64,000 nt of DNA from JAGOMX01 sp041738135 (GCA_041738135.1 JBGSQK010000018.1:82618-146617), one strand, 5' to 3'; shown: positions 17,419 to 26,225, counted from the first letter of the stretch. Notes: generated by a model not told the origin, from the letters alone. Translations and numbers: made by a program.

Positions 17419-17973
17419 TTACGGTGTTACGACCTTAGATGAAAGTATCATAATCATCTGGCGGCCTTCGAGTTTTGGTCGCATGTCTACTTTAGCTTCT
17501 TCGACTAGATCGTCAACGATGCGGTTGAGTAACTTCATGCCCAACTCTTGGTGCGCCATTTCGCGTCCGCGATAGCGTAAGGTAATTTTGACCTTGTCGC
17601 CGTCTTCCAGGAATTTCTTCATGGAGCGCATCTTCACATCATAGTCATGATCATCAATCATGGGTCGAAGTTTGATTTCTTTGACCTCAATGATTTTTTG
17701 TTTTTTACGCATTTCAGCACGTTTCTTTTGTGCTTCGTACTTGTATTTACCATAGTCAGAGATCTTGCAGACAGGCGGATCAGCATTAGGCGAGATTTCG
17801 ATTAAATCGAGCCCAGCATTGAAAGAACGCTCAAGGGCGTCTTTAATCGCAACAACTCCAACATTTTCACCGGTTTCATCGATGAGCCTAACCTGTTTAA
17901 CACGGATCTGCTCATTTACGCGTGGACCATCCTGGACAGGAGGCCTTGGTCCTTCATTACTTGGTCTAACTAT
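17419..17973 (-). CDS. infC: translation initiation factor IF-3, probable ATA start
   Basis: About 184 residues. Marks: GPRVNEQIRVKQVRLIDETG near the N terminus, AKKRAEMRKKQKI-type basic linker, and the C-terminal IF3 domain with VKITLRYRGREMAHQELG. The start is unusual: GGAG (17986-17983) is placed 9 bases before ATA at 17973, whereas the in-frame GTG at 17988 overlaps that Shine-Dalgarno. infC genes commonly start at rare codons (AUU in E. coli) for self-regulation, so ATA is favoured but unproven. It follows thrS and ends at a terminator. Confidence 0.92.
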   Translation of the reverse strand: MVRPSNEGPRPPVQDGPRVNEQIRVKQVRLIDETGENVGVVAIKDALERSFNAGLDLIEISPNADPPVCKISDYGKYKYEAQKKRAEMRKKQKIIEVKEIKLRPMIDDHDYDVKMRSMKKFLEDGDKVKITLRYRGREMAHQELGMKLLNRIVDDLVEEAKVDMRPKLEGRQMIMILSSKVVTP

Positions 17974-18039
17974 GGTCGTACTCTCCACTTAGTTTACTGC
18001 CTCATTTAGAATACTCTAGATGAGGATTATTAAATATAT

Positions 18040-19953
18040 TTAGCCTGGCATTTTTGCCATATCAACTAGTTTAGCAATTGCGTCGTTAAGCGCAAGAACT
18101 TCTTGCGATTCACCACCCAACATTCTTAAGGCCACATTCCGTTCTTCAACTTCACGTTTACCTAAAACAAAGATAGCAGGAACTTTTTGATTGCTCAACT
18201 CTCTGATCTTATAACTAATTTTCTCATTTCGTAAATCAGTTTCTGCTTTCAGGCCTGCTTGACGAAGCAATTGTACAATTTCTTGAGCATATTCTTTGCT
18301 TTCATCGGTGATTGTAGCAACAACCACTTGTAATGGTGCAAGCCAGAAAGGAAACTTACCTGCATAGTTTTCTATTAATATACCTGTAAATCGTTCAAAG
18401 CTACCCAAAACAGCACGGTGGAGCATGACGGGGTTGCGCTTTTCACCATCTTCGCCAATATAAAAGGCTTCAAGACGTTGAGGAAGAACAAAGTCTAGTT
18501 GCAAAGTACCGCACTGCCAGCTACGTCCAATAGCGTCGCGCAAATGAAATTCGAGCTTTGGTCCGTAAAAAGCGCCGTCGCCTATATTCATGCTAAAATC
18601 TAGGCCACTTGCCTCAGCGGCTGCTTTTAAGGAAGTTTCGGCCTTGTCCCACTGTTCATCTGTTCCTGCACGAACCTCTGGACGATCGGCAAATTTAACG
18701 CGGATGTCCTCAAAACCCAGCTCTTTATACATCTCAATGAGTAAGCTGCTAAAGGATTTAGCTTCTTCCAAGATTTGATCTTCTGTACAGAAGATGTGGC
18801 CGTCATCTTGCACCATGGCGCGTACACGCATCAGGCCATGCAATGAACCGGAAGATTCATTGCGATGGCAACAACCAAACTCCGCCATGCGCAAAGGTAG
18901 GTCGCGGTAGCTCTTGATGCCTTGCTTAAAGATTTGGATGTGACATGGGCAGCTCATGGGCTTGACAGCATATTGACGCTCATCAGCGGTTTCAATAGTG
19001 AACATGTTGTCATGGAAGTTTTCCCAGTGACCTGATTTTTCCCACAAGCTTCTGTCGACTACGATAGGTGTGTTTACCTCACCATAGCCATACTTGGTCG
19101 TTTTATTGCGAACATAATCTTGTAAATTTCTATAAAGTTGCCATCCCTTTGGATGCCAGAAAATAGAGCCGGGAGCTTCGTCTTGTAAGTGGAATAGATC
19201 CATTTCCTTGGCTATTTTTCGGTGGTCACGCTTTTCGGCTTCTTCCAGCTGGAACAAATATAGATCCAATTGTTCCTTGCTCGCCCAAGCCGTGCCATAA
19301 ACGCGCTGTAGCATTTCGTTATTGGAATCTCCACGCCAGTATGCGCCTGCCAGCTTCATCAACTTAAATGCTGTCCCTAAACGTCCTGTGGTAGGCAAGT
19401 GAGGGCCTCGACAAAGGTCGATGAATTTGCCCTGTCTGTATAAGGTAATTGTGTCCGTGCCAGGAATAGATTCGATGATTTGAACTTTGTAATGTTCACC
19501 CATTTCGCGGAATAGGTTGATGGCGTCTTCGCGCGTCCATTCTTCCCTAACAATTTCCTCGTCGCGCTCAACGATTTCTCGCATGCGTTTTTCGATTTTC
19601 TCGAAATCTTCGGTAGATAAAGGTTCAACAGGAGCAATGTCGTAATAAAAACCGTTTTCAATAGCTGGTCCGATAGTGATTTGAGTATCCGGATAGAGCT
19701 CTTTGATAGCTTCTGCAAAGACGTGAGCAGCGTCATGGCGCAGCACTTCTAGGCCGTCATCGGTTGTGCGGGTGATGATTTCCAGCTTGGCATTGGTATT
19801 TATAGGGGCTGATAGGTCCTTAAGAACACCGTCCACTCGCACTGCCACTGCATCCTTTGCAAGTTTCTTGCCTATAGATTCAGCAATGGCAAGGCCTGTA
19901 ACTGCACCTTCATACTCACGTATGGAACCATCTGGTAGAGTAATTGCAACCAT
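18040..19953 (-). CDS. thrS: threonyl-tRNA synthetase
   Basis: 637 residues from ATG at 19953 (MVAITLPDGSIREYEG), close to the 642 of E. coli. Domains in order: N-terminal TGS-type ubiquitin-like fold; editing domain with the HDAAHVFAEAIKELYP zinc/editing motif near residue 74; class II catalytic core with motif 2 EFGCCHRNESSGSLHGLMRV, whose Cys is the zinc ligand in MSCPCH, and motif 3 HRAVLGSFERF; and an anticodon-binding domain. It charges tRNA-Thr. The gene precedes infC, the usual neighbour. Confidence 0.97.
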   Translation of the reverse strand: MVAITLPDGSIREYEGAVTGLAIAESIGKKLAKDAVAVRVDGVLKDLSAPINTNAKLEIITRTTDDGLEVLRHDAAHVFAEAIKELYPDTQITIGPAIENGFYYDIAPVEPLSTEDFEKIEKRMREIVERDEEIVREEWTREDAINLFREMGEHYKVQIIESIPGTDTITLYRQGKFIDLCRGPHLPTTGRLGTAFKLMKLAGAYWRGDSNNEMLQRVYGTAWASKEQLDLYLFQLEEAEKRDHRKIAKEMDLFHLQDEAPGSIFWHPKGWQLYRNLQDYVRNKTTKYGYGEVNTPIVVDRSLWEKSGHWENFHDNMFTIETADERQYAVKPMSCPCHIQIFKQGIKSYRDLPLRMAEFGCCHRNESSGSLHGLMRVRAMVQDDGHIFCTEDQILEEAKSFSSLLIEMYKELGFEDIRVKFADRPEVRAGTDEQWDKAETSLKAAAEASGLDFSMNIGDGAFYGPKLEFHLRDAIGRSWQCGTLQLDFVLPQRLEAFYIGEDGEKRNPVMLHRAVLGSFERFTGILIENYAGKFPFWLAPLQVVVATITDESKEYAQEIVQLLRQAGLKAETDLRNEKISYKIRELSNQKVPAIFVLGKREVEERNVALRMLGGESQEVLALNDAIAKLVDMAKMPG

Positions 19954-20045
19954 CTTTATCTTCTCAATCTTTCCGCTTCGTATCACTTCTATACTTCTTA
20001 TGGCTGATTTAAGGTTTCGTCAAGCTTAAGGTTCGTAAAGTGCAT

Positions 20046-20702
20046 CTATTTATCAAAAACCTTCATGATGAAAGCATCCAATATCACACCCGATTCAGGC
20101 ACTGTATCATATCGTTCAGGATGAAATTGAATCAGATACAACTTTCTAGCATGGGAGCAAACCATAGCGTGCTGGGTAATATCACTGCTGGCGTCGGTGT
20201 GGAAACCTTCAGGGACTTCCGTAACACAATCGTCATGGTCCATAAGCACATTCATACCCGCCATGCCTTTAGGTGTTAATCCACATTTGCCAGTAAATGT
20301 GACAGGAAATATTCCTTTTTCAGATGCGCGGCACTTACCAACCTTACCACCTAACTGTTCGACAATCATCTGGTGACCATAACAGAGGCCTAAAATTGGA
20401 ATGTTCAAGCTATAGTAAGCTTCTGGTGCACGAGGGCTGTTTTTGTTAAGAACGGAATCTGGACTACCCGTTATAATGAGTGCCTTTGGATTAATTTGCC
20501 GAATTTCTTCTGCTGGCACGAAACCTTGTAAAATGGTATAGCTGACGCCATGCTTCTCTAAGCGACGGGCAATATTGGGCGTGGCGTGAGATCCCATATG
20601 CAATATAAGCACTTCTGTTCGATGAGCACCCTGTTGCACGCAACCCGGTAAAAGTGTTGCGGCAATGAACACAATCATACATATAGCAAGATTTCGCAGC
20701 AT
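20046..20702 (-). CDS. class I glutamine amidotransferase-like lipoprotein
   Basis: A 218-residue protein with a lipoprotein signal (hydrophobic run, then LLPGC at residues 18-22). The rest is a GuaA-type amidotransferase fold. The nucleophile elbow GLCYGHQ is near residue 105 and the His/Glu pair in QFHPER near residue 192, so the Cys-His-Glu triad is intact. Such domains normally sit in the cytosol fused or bound to a synthase. Here it would be anchored outside the inner membrane, with no synthase partner nearby. True substrate unknown; a gamma-glutamyl peptidase-like role is possible. Confidence 0.8.
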   Translation of the reverse strand: MLRNLAICMIVFIAATLLPGCVQQGAHRTEVLILHMGSHATPNIARRLEKHGVSYTILQGFVPAEEIRQINPKALIITGSPDSVLNKNSPRAPEAYYSLNIPILGLCYGHQMIVEQLGGKVGKCRASEKGIFPVTFTGKCGLTPKGMAGMNVLMDHDDCVTEVPEGFHTDASSDITQHAMVCSHARKLYLIQFHPERYDTVPESGVILDAFIMKVFDK

Positions 20703-20808
20703 TACTTCTTTTCACATTCCAAATTCAAGCAAGTCTAAGATAGATTCTAGACTATTTCTAACTTTGGTCAAAATGATGAATTTGGATAGGACCTATAACC
20801 TGAAACTA

Positions 20809-21096
20809 TCAATCTAAATGTTGAACAACGCCACAGATTTCAAAAGGTTCATGCTCGCCTATAACAATTGCTGGGTAATTTACGTTATCTGCCATTAACA
20901 CAGCCTTGCCCTTATGCATGAAAAACCGCCTGATAACTAAATCGTAATCAATCATAGCCAACACTATGTCACCCTCAACCGCTCCTACGCCCGTGGTGAT
21001 GGTCAATAAATCATTATCGTTAATTCCAGCATCCAGCATAGCGTCGCCTTGCATTCGCACGTAAAAGCTACTGTTAATAGATTCAATCTCGTTCAT
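20809..21096 (-). CDS. UmuD/S24-like protein lacking catalytic residues
   Basis: A 95-residue protein starting at ATG 21096, with GGAG 6 bases upstream (the longer TTG-started frame would contain it). It aligns with the C-terminal half of UmuD: FYVRMQGDAMLDAGINDNDL corresponds to the UmuD stretch containing GDSM, and EGDIVLAMIDYDLVIRRF to the stretch containing the catalytic lysine. The active serine is alanine and the lysine is arginine. No DNA-binding head and no cleavable arm are present. It could be a pre-cleaved-type UmuD' partner for a polymerase V; no umuC is in the window. Confidence 0.75.
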   Translation of the reverse strand: MNEIESINSSFYVRMQGDAMLDAGINDNDLLTITTGVGAVEGDIVLAMIDYDLVIRRFFMHKGKAVLMADNVNYPAIVIGEHEPFEICGVVQHLD

Positions 21097-21207
21097 TTCA
21101 TTCTCCAAAAAAGCAATAGGGGTAGTTATAACAAGCGGAGGTTAAGAAGATGTTAAAGGGAAAAAGTTTTTTATAAATTGTTGAGACTAGTAAGTAATAC
21201 AGTCAAC

Positions 21208-21332
21208 TGTGTCATACCCGCGCAGGCGGGTATCCAGCACAAAAAGTGGAGCGAGGCGACCCAAAATAATCTATATTGCAGCAGCTTCGCCGCCCATTTG
21301 CGCTGGATTCCCGCCTTCGCGGGAATGACACG
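21208..21332. repeat. ~125-bp palindromic repeat, copy 2
   Basis: Left arm TGTCATACCCGCGCAGGCGG and right arm CCGCCTTCGCGGGAATGACA are near-perfect inverted repeats, each continuing inward to TATCCAGC or GCTGGATT. The core is ~65 bp. It lies in the 310-bp gap between the UmuD-like gene and sodB, in opposite orientation to copy 1 at 13355-13479. The arms match a palindrome type scattered through many proteobacterial genomes. Confidence 0.82.
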
Positions 21333-21418
21333 AACGGGTGGCGAATTAATGATTTAACAGACTAGTTTTGTCCGCAATCCGGTGGTATAAATTTACAAAC
21401 AACTAACGGAGGTTACCA

Positions 21419-22027
21419 ATGGCTATCACTCTTCCCGCTCTTCCTTATGATATGAATGCGCTTGAGCCGCATATTTCTGCACGGACTCTAGAGTTTCATT
21501 ATGGCAAACATCATCAAGCTTATGTGAACAATCTTAATAAATTTATTGAGGGCACACCACTTGCCGACAAGACTTTAGAGGAAATAATACATGCGTCTGC
21601 GAAAAAAGGCGATTTGACACCGATTTTCAATAACTCTGCGCAGGTATGGAATCATACATTTTATTGGAACAGTATGAAGCCTAATGGTGGCGGTGGCCCC
21701 AAGGGTCAAGTAAAGGACCTGATTGCGTCGAGTTTTGCTGATATGGCCGCATTTGAAACTGAATTCAAGCAAGCGGCTGTGTCGCAATTTGGCAGCGGTT
21801 GGGCTTGGCTTGTGTACGATGGTGGCAAGTTGAAAGTGGTAAAGACGTCCAACGCGGATACGCCTTTGACCACATCTCAGGTACCTTTGCTCACATGCGA
21901 TGTTTGGGAGCATGCCTATTATTTGGACTACCAAAATCGCCGTCCTGATTACGTGGAGAATTTCTTCTCAGCGCTGGTAAACTGGGATTTTGCGGAAGAG
22001 AATTTGGCAAACGCTCTCAGGGCATAA
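21419..22027 (+). CDS. sodB: superoxide dismutase [Fe/Mn]
   Basis: 202 residues. Metal ligands are seen in LEFHYGKHHQAYVNNLN (His near 27), WNHTFYWNSM (His near 74) and CDVWEHAYYLDY (Asp and His near 157-161). The pattern with FYWNSM and GGGGPKG fits iron superoxide dismutases. It converts superoxide to peroxide and oxygen in the cytosol. CGGAGG is 6 bases before the ATG, and a terminator follows. Confidence 0.96.
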   Translation: MAITLPALPYDMNALEPHISARTLEFHYGKHHQAYVNNLNKFIEGTPLADKTLEEIIHASAKKGDLTPIFNNSAQVWNHTFYWNSMKPNGGGGPKGQVKDLIASSFADMAAFETEFKQAAVSQFGSGWAWLVYDGGKLKVVKTSNADTPLTTSQVPLLTCDVWEHAYYLDYQNRRPDYVENFFSALVNWDFAEENLANALRA

Positions 22028-22034
22028 TTACCTT

Positions 22035-22074
22035 GAAAGGGCTTGAGTAAATCAGGCCCTTTCTTTTCTGTTTT
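22035..22074 (+). terminator. rho-independent terminator after sodB
   Basis: GAAAGGGC and GCCCTTTC form an 8-bp stem (22035-22042 with 22056-22063), followed by TTTTCTGTTTT. Confidence 0.85.
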
Positions 22075-22114
22075 CCTGCACGTATACTGACCAAGTACAT
22101 TCTATAGGCACCCA

Positions 22115-22765
22115 ATGGTAGACTTTTCGGAACAAAGAAAATACATGATTGATGGCAATTTGCGCCCAGGTGGCGTAAGAGATCCCGTTGTCTTAAAAGC
22201 AGTTGGTCAAATCCATCGGGAGAATTTTCTGCCTGAAAACTTGAAAGCTTTGGCCTATATTGACGATGATATAAAGCTGGATAAAGAAAATTTCTTAATG
22301 CGGCCAAATGATTTGTTGCGAATGATATTAGCTTTACAAATTCAACCATCCCATAAGGTTTTGGATGTGGGTTGTACCACCGGCTACTCGTCGATCATCT
22401 TGAGTTTTCTTGCAGGACAAGTGGTGGGGATTGATGAAAAATCAGATTTTCTTTCTCATGCTAGAGAACTTGCAGATCTAGAAGGGATTATGAACACTAA
22501 GTTCGTTTCTGGATCAGCTATCTCCGGTTGTCCCAACGATGCTCCCTATGATGCTATCTTGCTTCAAAGAGCCTGTTTGCAACCTGCACAGGCACTTGTT
22601 GAACAACTGGCTGAGGGAGGTAGATTGGCATTTATCAAACAAACCAATGAAACGTTTGGACAAGCTTGTTTGCTGGAAAAGCATCATGGACAGCTAAGCC
22701 AGCGGGTTTTATTTGAGATGTGTGTGCCATATTTTACCCAAGATAACTCAGGATTTAAACTCTGA
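22115..22765 (+). CDS. protein-L-isoaspartate O-methyltransferase family protein
   Basis: A 216-residue SAM-dependent methyltransferase of the PCMT family. VDFSEQRKYMIDGNLRPGGV is the N-terminal helix typical of the alphaproteobacterial form. HRENFLPENLKALAY follows, then motif I VLDVGCTTGYSSIIL near residue 85. It overlaps the rhodanese gene by one base (TGATG), and the pair precedes tolC and a popZ-like gene, an arrangement common in alphaproteobacteria. Whether it truly repairs isoaspartate is not certain; the active-site region is shorter than in E. coli Pcm. Confidence 0.88.
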   Translation: MVDFSEQRKYMIDGNLRPGGVRDPVVLKAVGQIHRENFLPENLKALAYIDDDIKLDKENFLMRPNDLLRMILALQIQPSHKVLDVGCTTGYSSIILSFLAGQVVGIDEKSDFLSHARELADLEGIMNTKFVSGSAISGCPNDAPYDAILLQRACLQPAQALVEQLAEGGRLAFIKQTNETFGQACLLEKHHGQLSQRVLFEMCVPYFTQDNSGFKL

Positions 22766-23085
22766 TGAAATTTGAGATCAGCGTTCAGGAATACAAAAAG
22801 TTACGGGACGAAGGAGTTCCTCATATATTACTGGATGTACGTGAAATTTGGGAAATCAAGAAGGCAGAGATAAGTGGGACGAAGCATATCCCTATGCCAG
22901 ATCTTCTGGATCATGCGGACGAGCTTGAAAAGAACCAGAAAATAATTGTTTATTGCCATCACGGCGTAAGAAGTATGAACGCATGCTTTTTTTTACGTGA
23001 ATTGGGGTTCGAAGACGTGCTAAGCTTAGCGGGTGGAATTGATGCCTGGTCGCACGAAATTGACCCTAACATTCCAACATATTAA
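22765..23085 (+). CDS. single-domain rhodanese-like sulfurtransferase
   Basis: A 106-residue cytosolic protein with a rhodanese fold: ILLDVREIWEIKKAEISG near residue 21 and the active-site loop VYCHHGVRS with its catalytic Cys near residue 72. GGIDAWSHEIDP closes the domain. Likely carries persulfide sulfur. Start ATG overlaps the stop of the preceding methyltransferase gene. Confidence 0.93.
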   Translation: MKFEISVQEYKKLRDEGVPHILLDVREIWEIKKAEISGTKHIPMPDLLDHADELEKNQKIIVYCHHGVRSMNACFFLRELGFEDVLSLAGGIDAWSHEIDPNIPTY

Positions 23086-23105
23086 CGAACACAAAGGTTT
23101 TAGTC

Positions 23106-24680
23106 ATGTATAAGTTAGCGATTTTAACGGTTTTTTTTGCGATTGGGTTGGTTTTTCATGGCGATTCTGCATGGGCTGCGCCTGAAAAATGTAAGGAAAA
23201 GGTAAGCCCGTTAAAGGATGCGTTAACCTCTGCTTATATTACAAATAGCGACTTGCAAGCTAAGCTACACGAACAATATGCACTGGATGAGAATGTTAGC
23301 CAAGCGGTGTCTAAATTCCGCCCTCAGCTGAGTGCAACTGGCGTAAGTGCTGCAGACAAAAATAAACAAACAGTAAAAGGTAATAGTACACAACTTGATA
23401 TCCCTCCACCAAACCCCAATACCAATGGATATACAAAGCAAAGAACCAGGACTACTAAGAGTTCAACCGACAATAAGGCTACCCTTACCCTAAACCAAAA
23501 TATCTATAGGGGCGGCGGAGACCTTGCGAATCTGTATGTTCAAGAAAGTAGTGTTACATCAGGTCAATACGATTTAATGGATACGGAGCAACAAACTCTG
23601 CTTAAGGCTACTCAAGCTTATATGGAAGTTATGTTCCAAACGGCTTTGGTAAAGAATAACAAGGCCAACGTCAACTTTTTAAATGAACAGCTTAAATCTG
23701 TACAAGCGCAAGTAGAAGTTGGTGAAAAAACCCCGACAGATACCGCTGCCGCTGAATCACAATTAGCAGAAGGTAATGCGGCCCTGGTTAAATCACAAGG
23801 TGATTTGGAAACGGCAAAAGCAAATTATTTGAATATTATTGGAGAGCTGCCCTGTTTACTAGAATATCCAGATAATCTTTCTGGCATTCCACGTACATTA
23901 GATGAAATAATTGCTATTTCCCTGAAAAATAATCCGAAGATCTTGCAAGCCTTATATAATGCCAAGGCGCAAAACCTTGCTATTGACGTCAATACGGCTA
24001 AATTATTACCTTCTGTCGATCTACAGGGAAATGCATCAAGAGACCTTGGTGATTTGCGTCAAAATACTAATCAATCAGGCACTGTGCGACAGAACGCAGG
24101 AGGAACTTTCCCATTTTCAAATAGAAATAGAAGCCATAATCATTCATGGACAAACGATGCCGTTGTCCAACTTGAGCTTACAGTTCCCATCTATCAGGGT
24201 GGTGCTGAGTACTCCGCCGTTCGCCAGCAAGTTGAAAAAACAGCTGCAGCTAGATACCAGCTAGAACAGGCCCGTAAAACCGTAGAGGCAAATTCCGTTG
24301 CCGCATGGGATGCTTTAAATACTGCTCGCGAGCAAATTGTCAGCTTTAAAGCCCAATTGGCTGCGGCAGTTAAGGCTCGTGATGGGGCCCAATTAGAGGC
24401 AGATGTGGGTGAGCGTTCTTATGTGGACGTTTTGGCTTTCCAACAAAAAGTTCTTCAAGCGGAAAATAGTTTGGCAAGTGCTAGAAAAGATGAGATTAAT
24501 GCTCAGTATGCTCTCTACACTGTTTTGGGTAAATTAACAGCAAGAGAGCTACAACTGCCCGTTACTTTGTATGATGTGGAAGGACATTTAGATGATGTTC
24601 GCTACAAATTTGCAGGTTTCGGAGATAAACCAACAATATTAGATGGTAATGATGAGTCAAGCACAAGCACACAAGATTGA
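23106..24680 (+). CDS. tolC: TolC family outer membrane efflux/secretion channel
   Basis: 524 residues with a signal peptide (LAILTVFFAIGLVFHGDSAWA, cleavage near residue 26). Two repeats of the TolC type follow: coiled-coil helices (VQAQVEVGEKTPTDTAAAES near residue 200; VGERSYVDVLAFQQKVLQAE near 438) and beta-barrel segments (TLTLNQNIYRGGG; VQLELTVPIYQGGAEYSA). The N/Q-rich stretch near residues 305-345 is longer than usual. It forms the outer channel for type I secretion or efflux; no partner ABC/MFP genes are adjacent. Downstream popZ-like gene overlaps its end. Confidence 0.93.
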   Translation: MYKLAILTVFFAIGLVFHGDSAWAAPEKCKEKVSPLKDALTSAYITNSDLQAKLHEQYALDENVSQAVSKFRPQLSATGVSAADKNKQTVKGNSTQLDIPPPNPNTNGYTKQRTRTTKSSTDNKATLTLNQNIYRGGGDLANLYVQESSVTSGQYDLMDTEQQTLLKATQAYMEVMFQTALVKNNKANVNFLNEQLKSVQAQVEVGEKTPTDTAAAESQLAEGNAALVKSQGDLETAKANYLNIIGELPCLLEYPDNLSGIPRTLDEIIAISLKNNPKILQALYNAKAQNLAIDVNTAKLLPSVDLQGNASRDLGDLRQNTNQSGTVRQNAGGTFPFSNRNRSHNHSWTNDAVVQLELTVPIYQGGAEYSAVRQQVEKTAAARYQLEQARKTVEANSVAAWDALNTAREQIVSFKAQLAAAVKARDGAQLEADVGERSYVDVLAFQQKVLQAENSLASARKDEINAQYALYTVLGKLTARELQLPVTLYDVEGHLDDVRYKFAGFGDKPTILDGNDESSTSTQD

Positions 24681-25335
24681 TCCGGCGGTAGAAGAAGTTC
24701 TCGCGTCCATTCGCCAAATCATGGCTATTGATTTGGATGAAGAAAGCGATAAAAAAAGGCATGATGTTATTTCTCTGCCTTTGGAAAAGAAAACAACTTC
24801 TCGTAAAAGATCTGCAGAAAGTTCTGATATACTGACTTTAACCGAGATGATCACAACGGATGGATCGGTGGTAAGTTTGAGCAAAAGGGAGACCCAAATG
24901 GCTGCAAAACCAGATACTGAGCAAGAAAAAGCTGTAGCGGAAGAAAACGTGGCTACTGATTCGTCTGCTAATGATTCAGCAAAACCTCTTGATTTGAACG
25001 ATTCAGAGTATGCTGATGAGACTTTAGTTGCAGAAGATACCGAGGCGATAATCGTTTCTACCGAGGATATTGAATCGCTCATGTCCCCTGAGGCTGTAGC
25101 TCAATCAACGGCCGCTTTTGGTGATCTGAACAAGCTAACCTCAGATATGAAGCAAAACATTCAGGCGGGAACTTTCGGGGATCAAACCGTAGAGCAATTG
25201 ATGCGCGAAATGCTTCGTCCTTTGCTCAAGGAATGGCTTGATTCACACTTACCTTCACTGGTTAAGTGGTTGGTGGCAGAAAAAATTGAACAAATGATCC
25301 GCGAAAAGCACGATGGTTCCAGGAAAACCTCTTAA
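24652..25335 (+). CDS. PopZ-like polar organizing protein (DUF2497)
   Basis: About 227 residues from ATG at 24652 (MSQAQAHKID); ATGs at 24643 and 24649 are also in frame, and all overlap the end of tolC. The N-terminal motif PAVEEVLASIRQIMA and the C-terminal MREMLRPLLKEWLDSHLPSL followed by VEKIEQMI-like sequence are the two conserved ends of PopZ. Between them lies an acidic, low-complexity linker (many Glu, Asp, Ser, Ala). PopZ polymerises at cell poles and anchors the chromosome partition machinery in alphaproteobacteria. The position after tolC is conserved. Confidence 0.88.
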   Translation: MSQAQAHKIDPAVEEVLASIRQIMAIDLDEESDKKRHDVISLPLEKKTTSRKRSAESSDILTLTEMITTDGSVVSLSKRETQMAAKPDTEQEKAVAEENVATDSSANDSAKPLDLNDSEYADETLVAEDTEAIIVSTEDIESLMSPEAVAQSTAAFGDLNKLTSDMKQNIQAGTFGDQTVEQLMREMLRPLLKEWLDSHLPSLVKWLVAEKIEQMIREKHDGSRKTS

Positions 25336-25352
25336 GCCTATGTGAAAGTGCA

Positions 25353-26225
25353 TCACAACGACACCTTCTGGGCATCGGGAAACTGATTTCTGAAAAATGT
25401 GCTCTGACGTTTTATATATTGTCTGGTTGCAATGACAGTAAGTTCGCGTGCCTGGTCTAAACTTATTTCGCCATTGATGTAGGCGCCTAATTCTGCAACG
25501 CCTAGGGCGCGCATAACAGGTAGATCCATGTCATAGTTTTTTCTCATCAGCTGATCCACTTCAGCCAAAGCGCCTTTTTCCAACATCATCTCAAACCTAT
25601 TCCTAGCTCGCTGGTGTAACTGAGCTCTTTGGCGATCTATAACCAACATCTCAACATCAATCCCTGGCTCCACGGGCGGGTATTTCTGCCATTGAATAAT
25701 GGATTTGCCTGTTGAAGTCACTACCTCATAGGCGCGCACTAAACGCTGAGAGTCAGTAGGTTTTAATACGCCTTCAACGAGAGGATCTATAGCAATCAGC
25801 TGATTATAAAATCCATCTACACCCAGTTCTAGAAGTAAGTTTCTTGCCGCAATCCTTATGTCCGGGTCTGTTTCAGGGATTTCAGAGAGCCCCTTTGTTA
25901 AGGCCAATAAATACAAACCTGTTCCACCAACCAAAATGGGTTTTAGCCTGTTTTCACGGCACCATTGGATTTCCTTGAGGGCCAGTTCCCTCCATCGTGC
26001 TGCCGAGCACATATCGTTGCCAGCTAGCACCCCGTATAATCGGTGCGGTACAACAGCCATATCTAGATGGTCCGGTTGTGCCGTAAGGATGGGCAGTTCC
26101 TTGTAAATCTGCATGCTATCCGCATTAATAATTGCACCACCCAACTTTTCTGCCATCTCAAGCGCATAAGCCGTTTTCCCACTGGCAGTGGGTCCGGCGA
26201 TGATGAGCGGTATTTGTTTTTGCAT
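25353..26225 (-). CDS. miaA: tRNA dimethylallyltransferase
   Basis: 290 residues from ATG at 26225. P-loop AGPTASGKTAYALEMAE near residue 9, INADSMQIYKELPILTAQP near 33, GGTGLYLLAL near 100, and the tRNA-binding region with VMRALGVAELGAYI and TRQYIKRQSTFFRNQ near the C terminus. It adds an isopentenyl group to A37 of tRNAs reading UNN codons. Convergent with the popZ-like gene (17-base gap) and divergent from the DUF721 gene. Confidence 0.96.
   Translation of the reverse strand: MQKQIPLIIAGPTASGKTAYALEMAEKLGGAIINADSMQIYKELPILTAQPDHLDMAVVPHRLYGVLAGNDMCSAARWRELALKEIQWCRENRLKPILVGGTGLYLLALTKGLSEIPETDPDIRIAARNLLLELGVDGFYNQLIAIDPLVEGVLKPTDSQRLVRAYEVVTSTGKSIIQWQKYPPVEPGIDVEMLVIDRQRAQLHQRARNRFEMMLEKGALAEVDQLMRKNYDMDLPVMRALGVAELGAYINGEISLDQARELTVIATRQYIKRQSTFFRNQFPDAQKVSL

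Noticed and set aside
20703..20808. SOS box or regulatory site upstream of the lipoprotein gene
   Set aside because: No LexA-type palindrome could be recognised in this short gap.
21361..21391. Canonical sigma70 promoter for sodB
   Set aside because: TTGTCC and TATAAA are present but only 12 bases apart, too close for a standard promoter.
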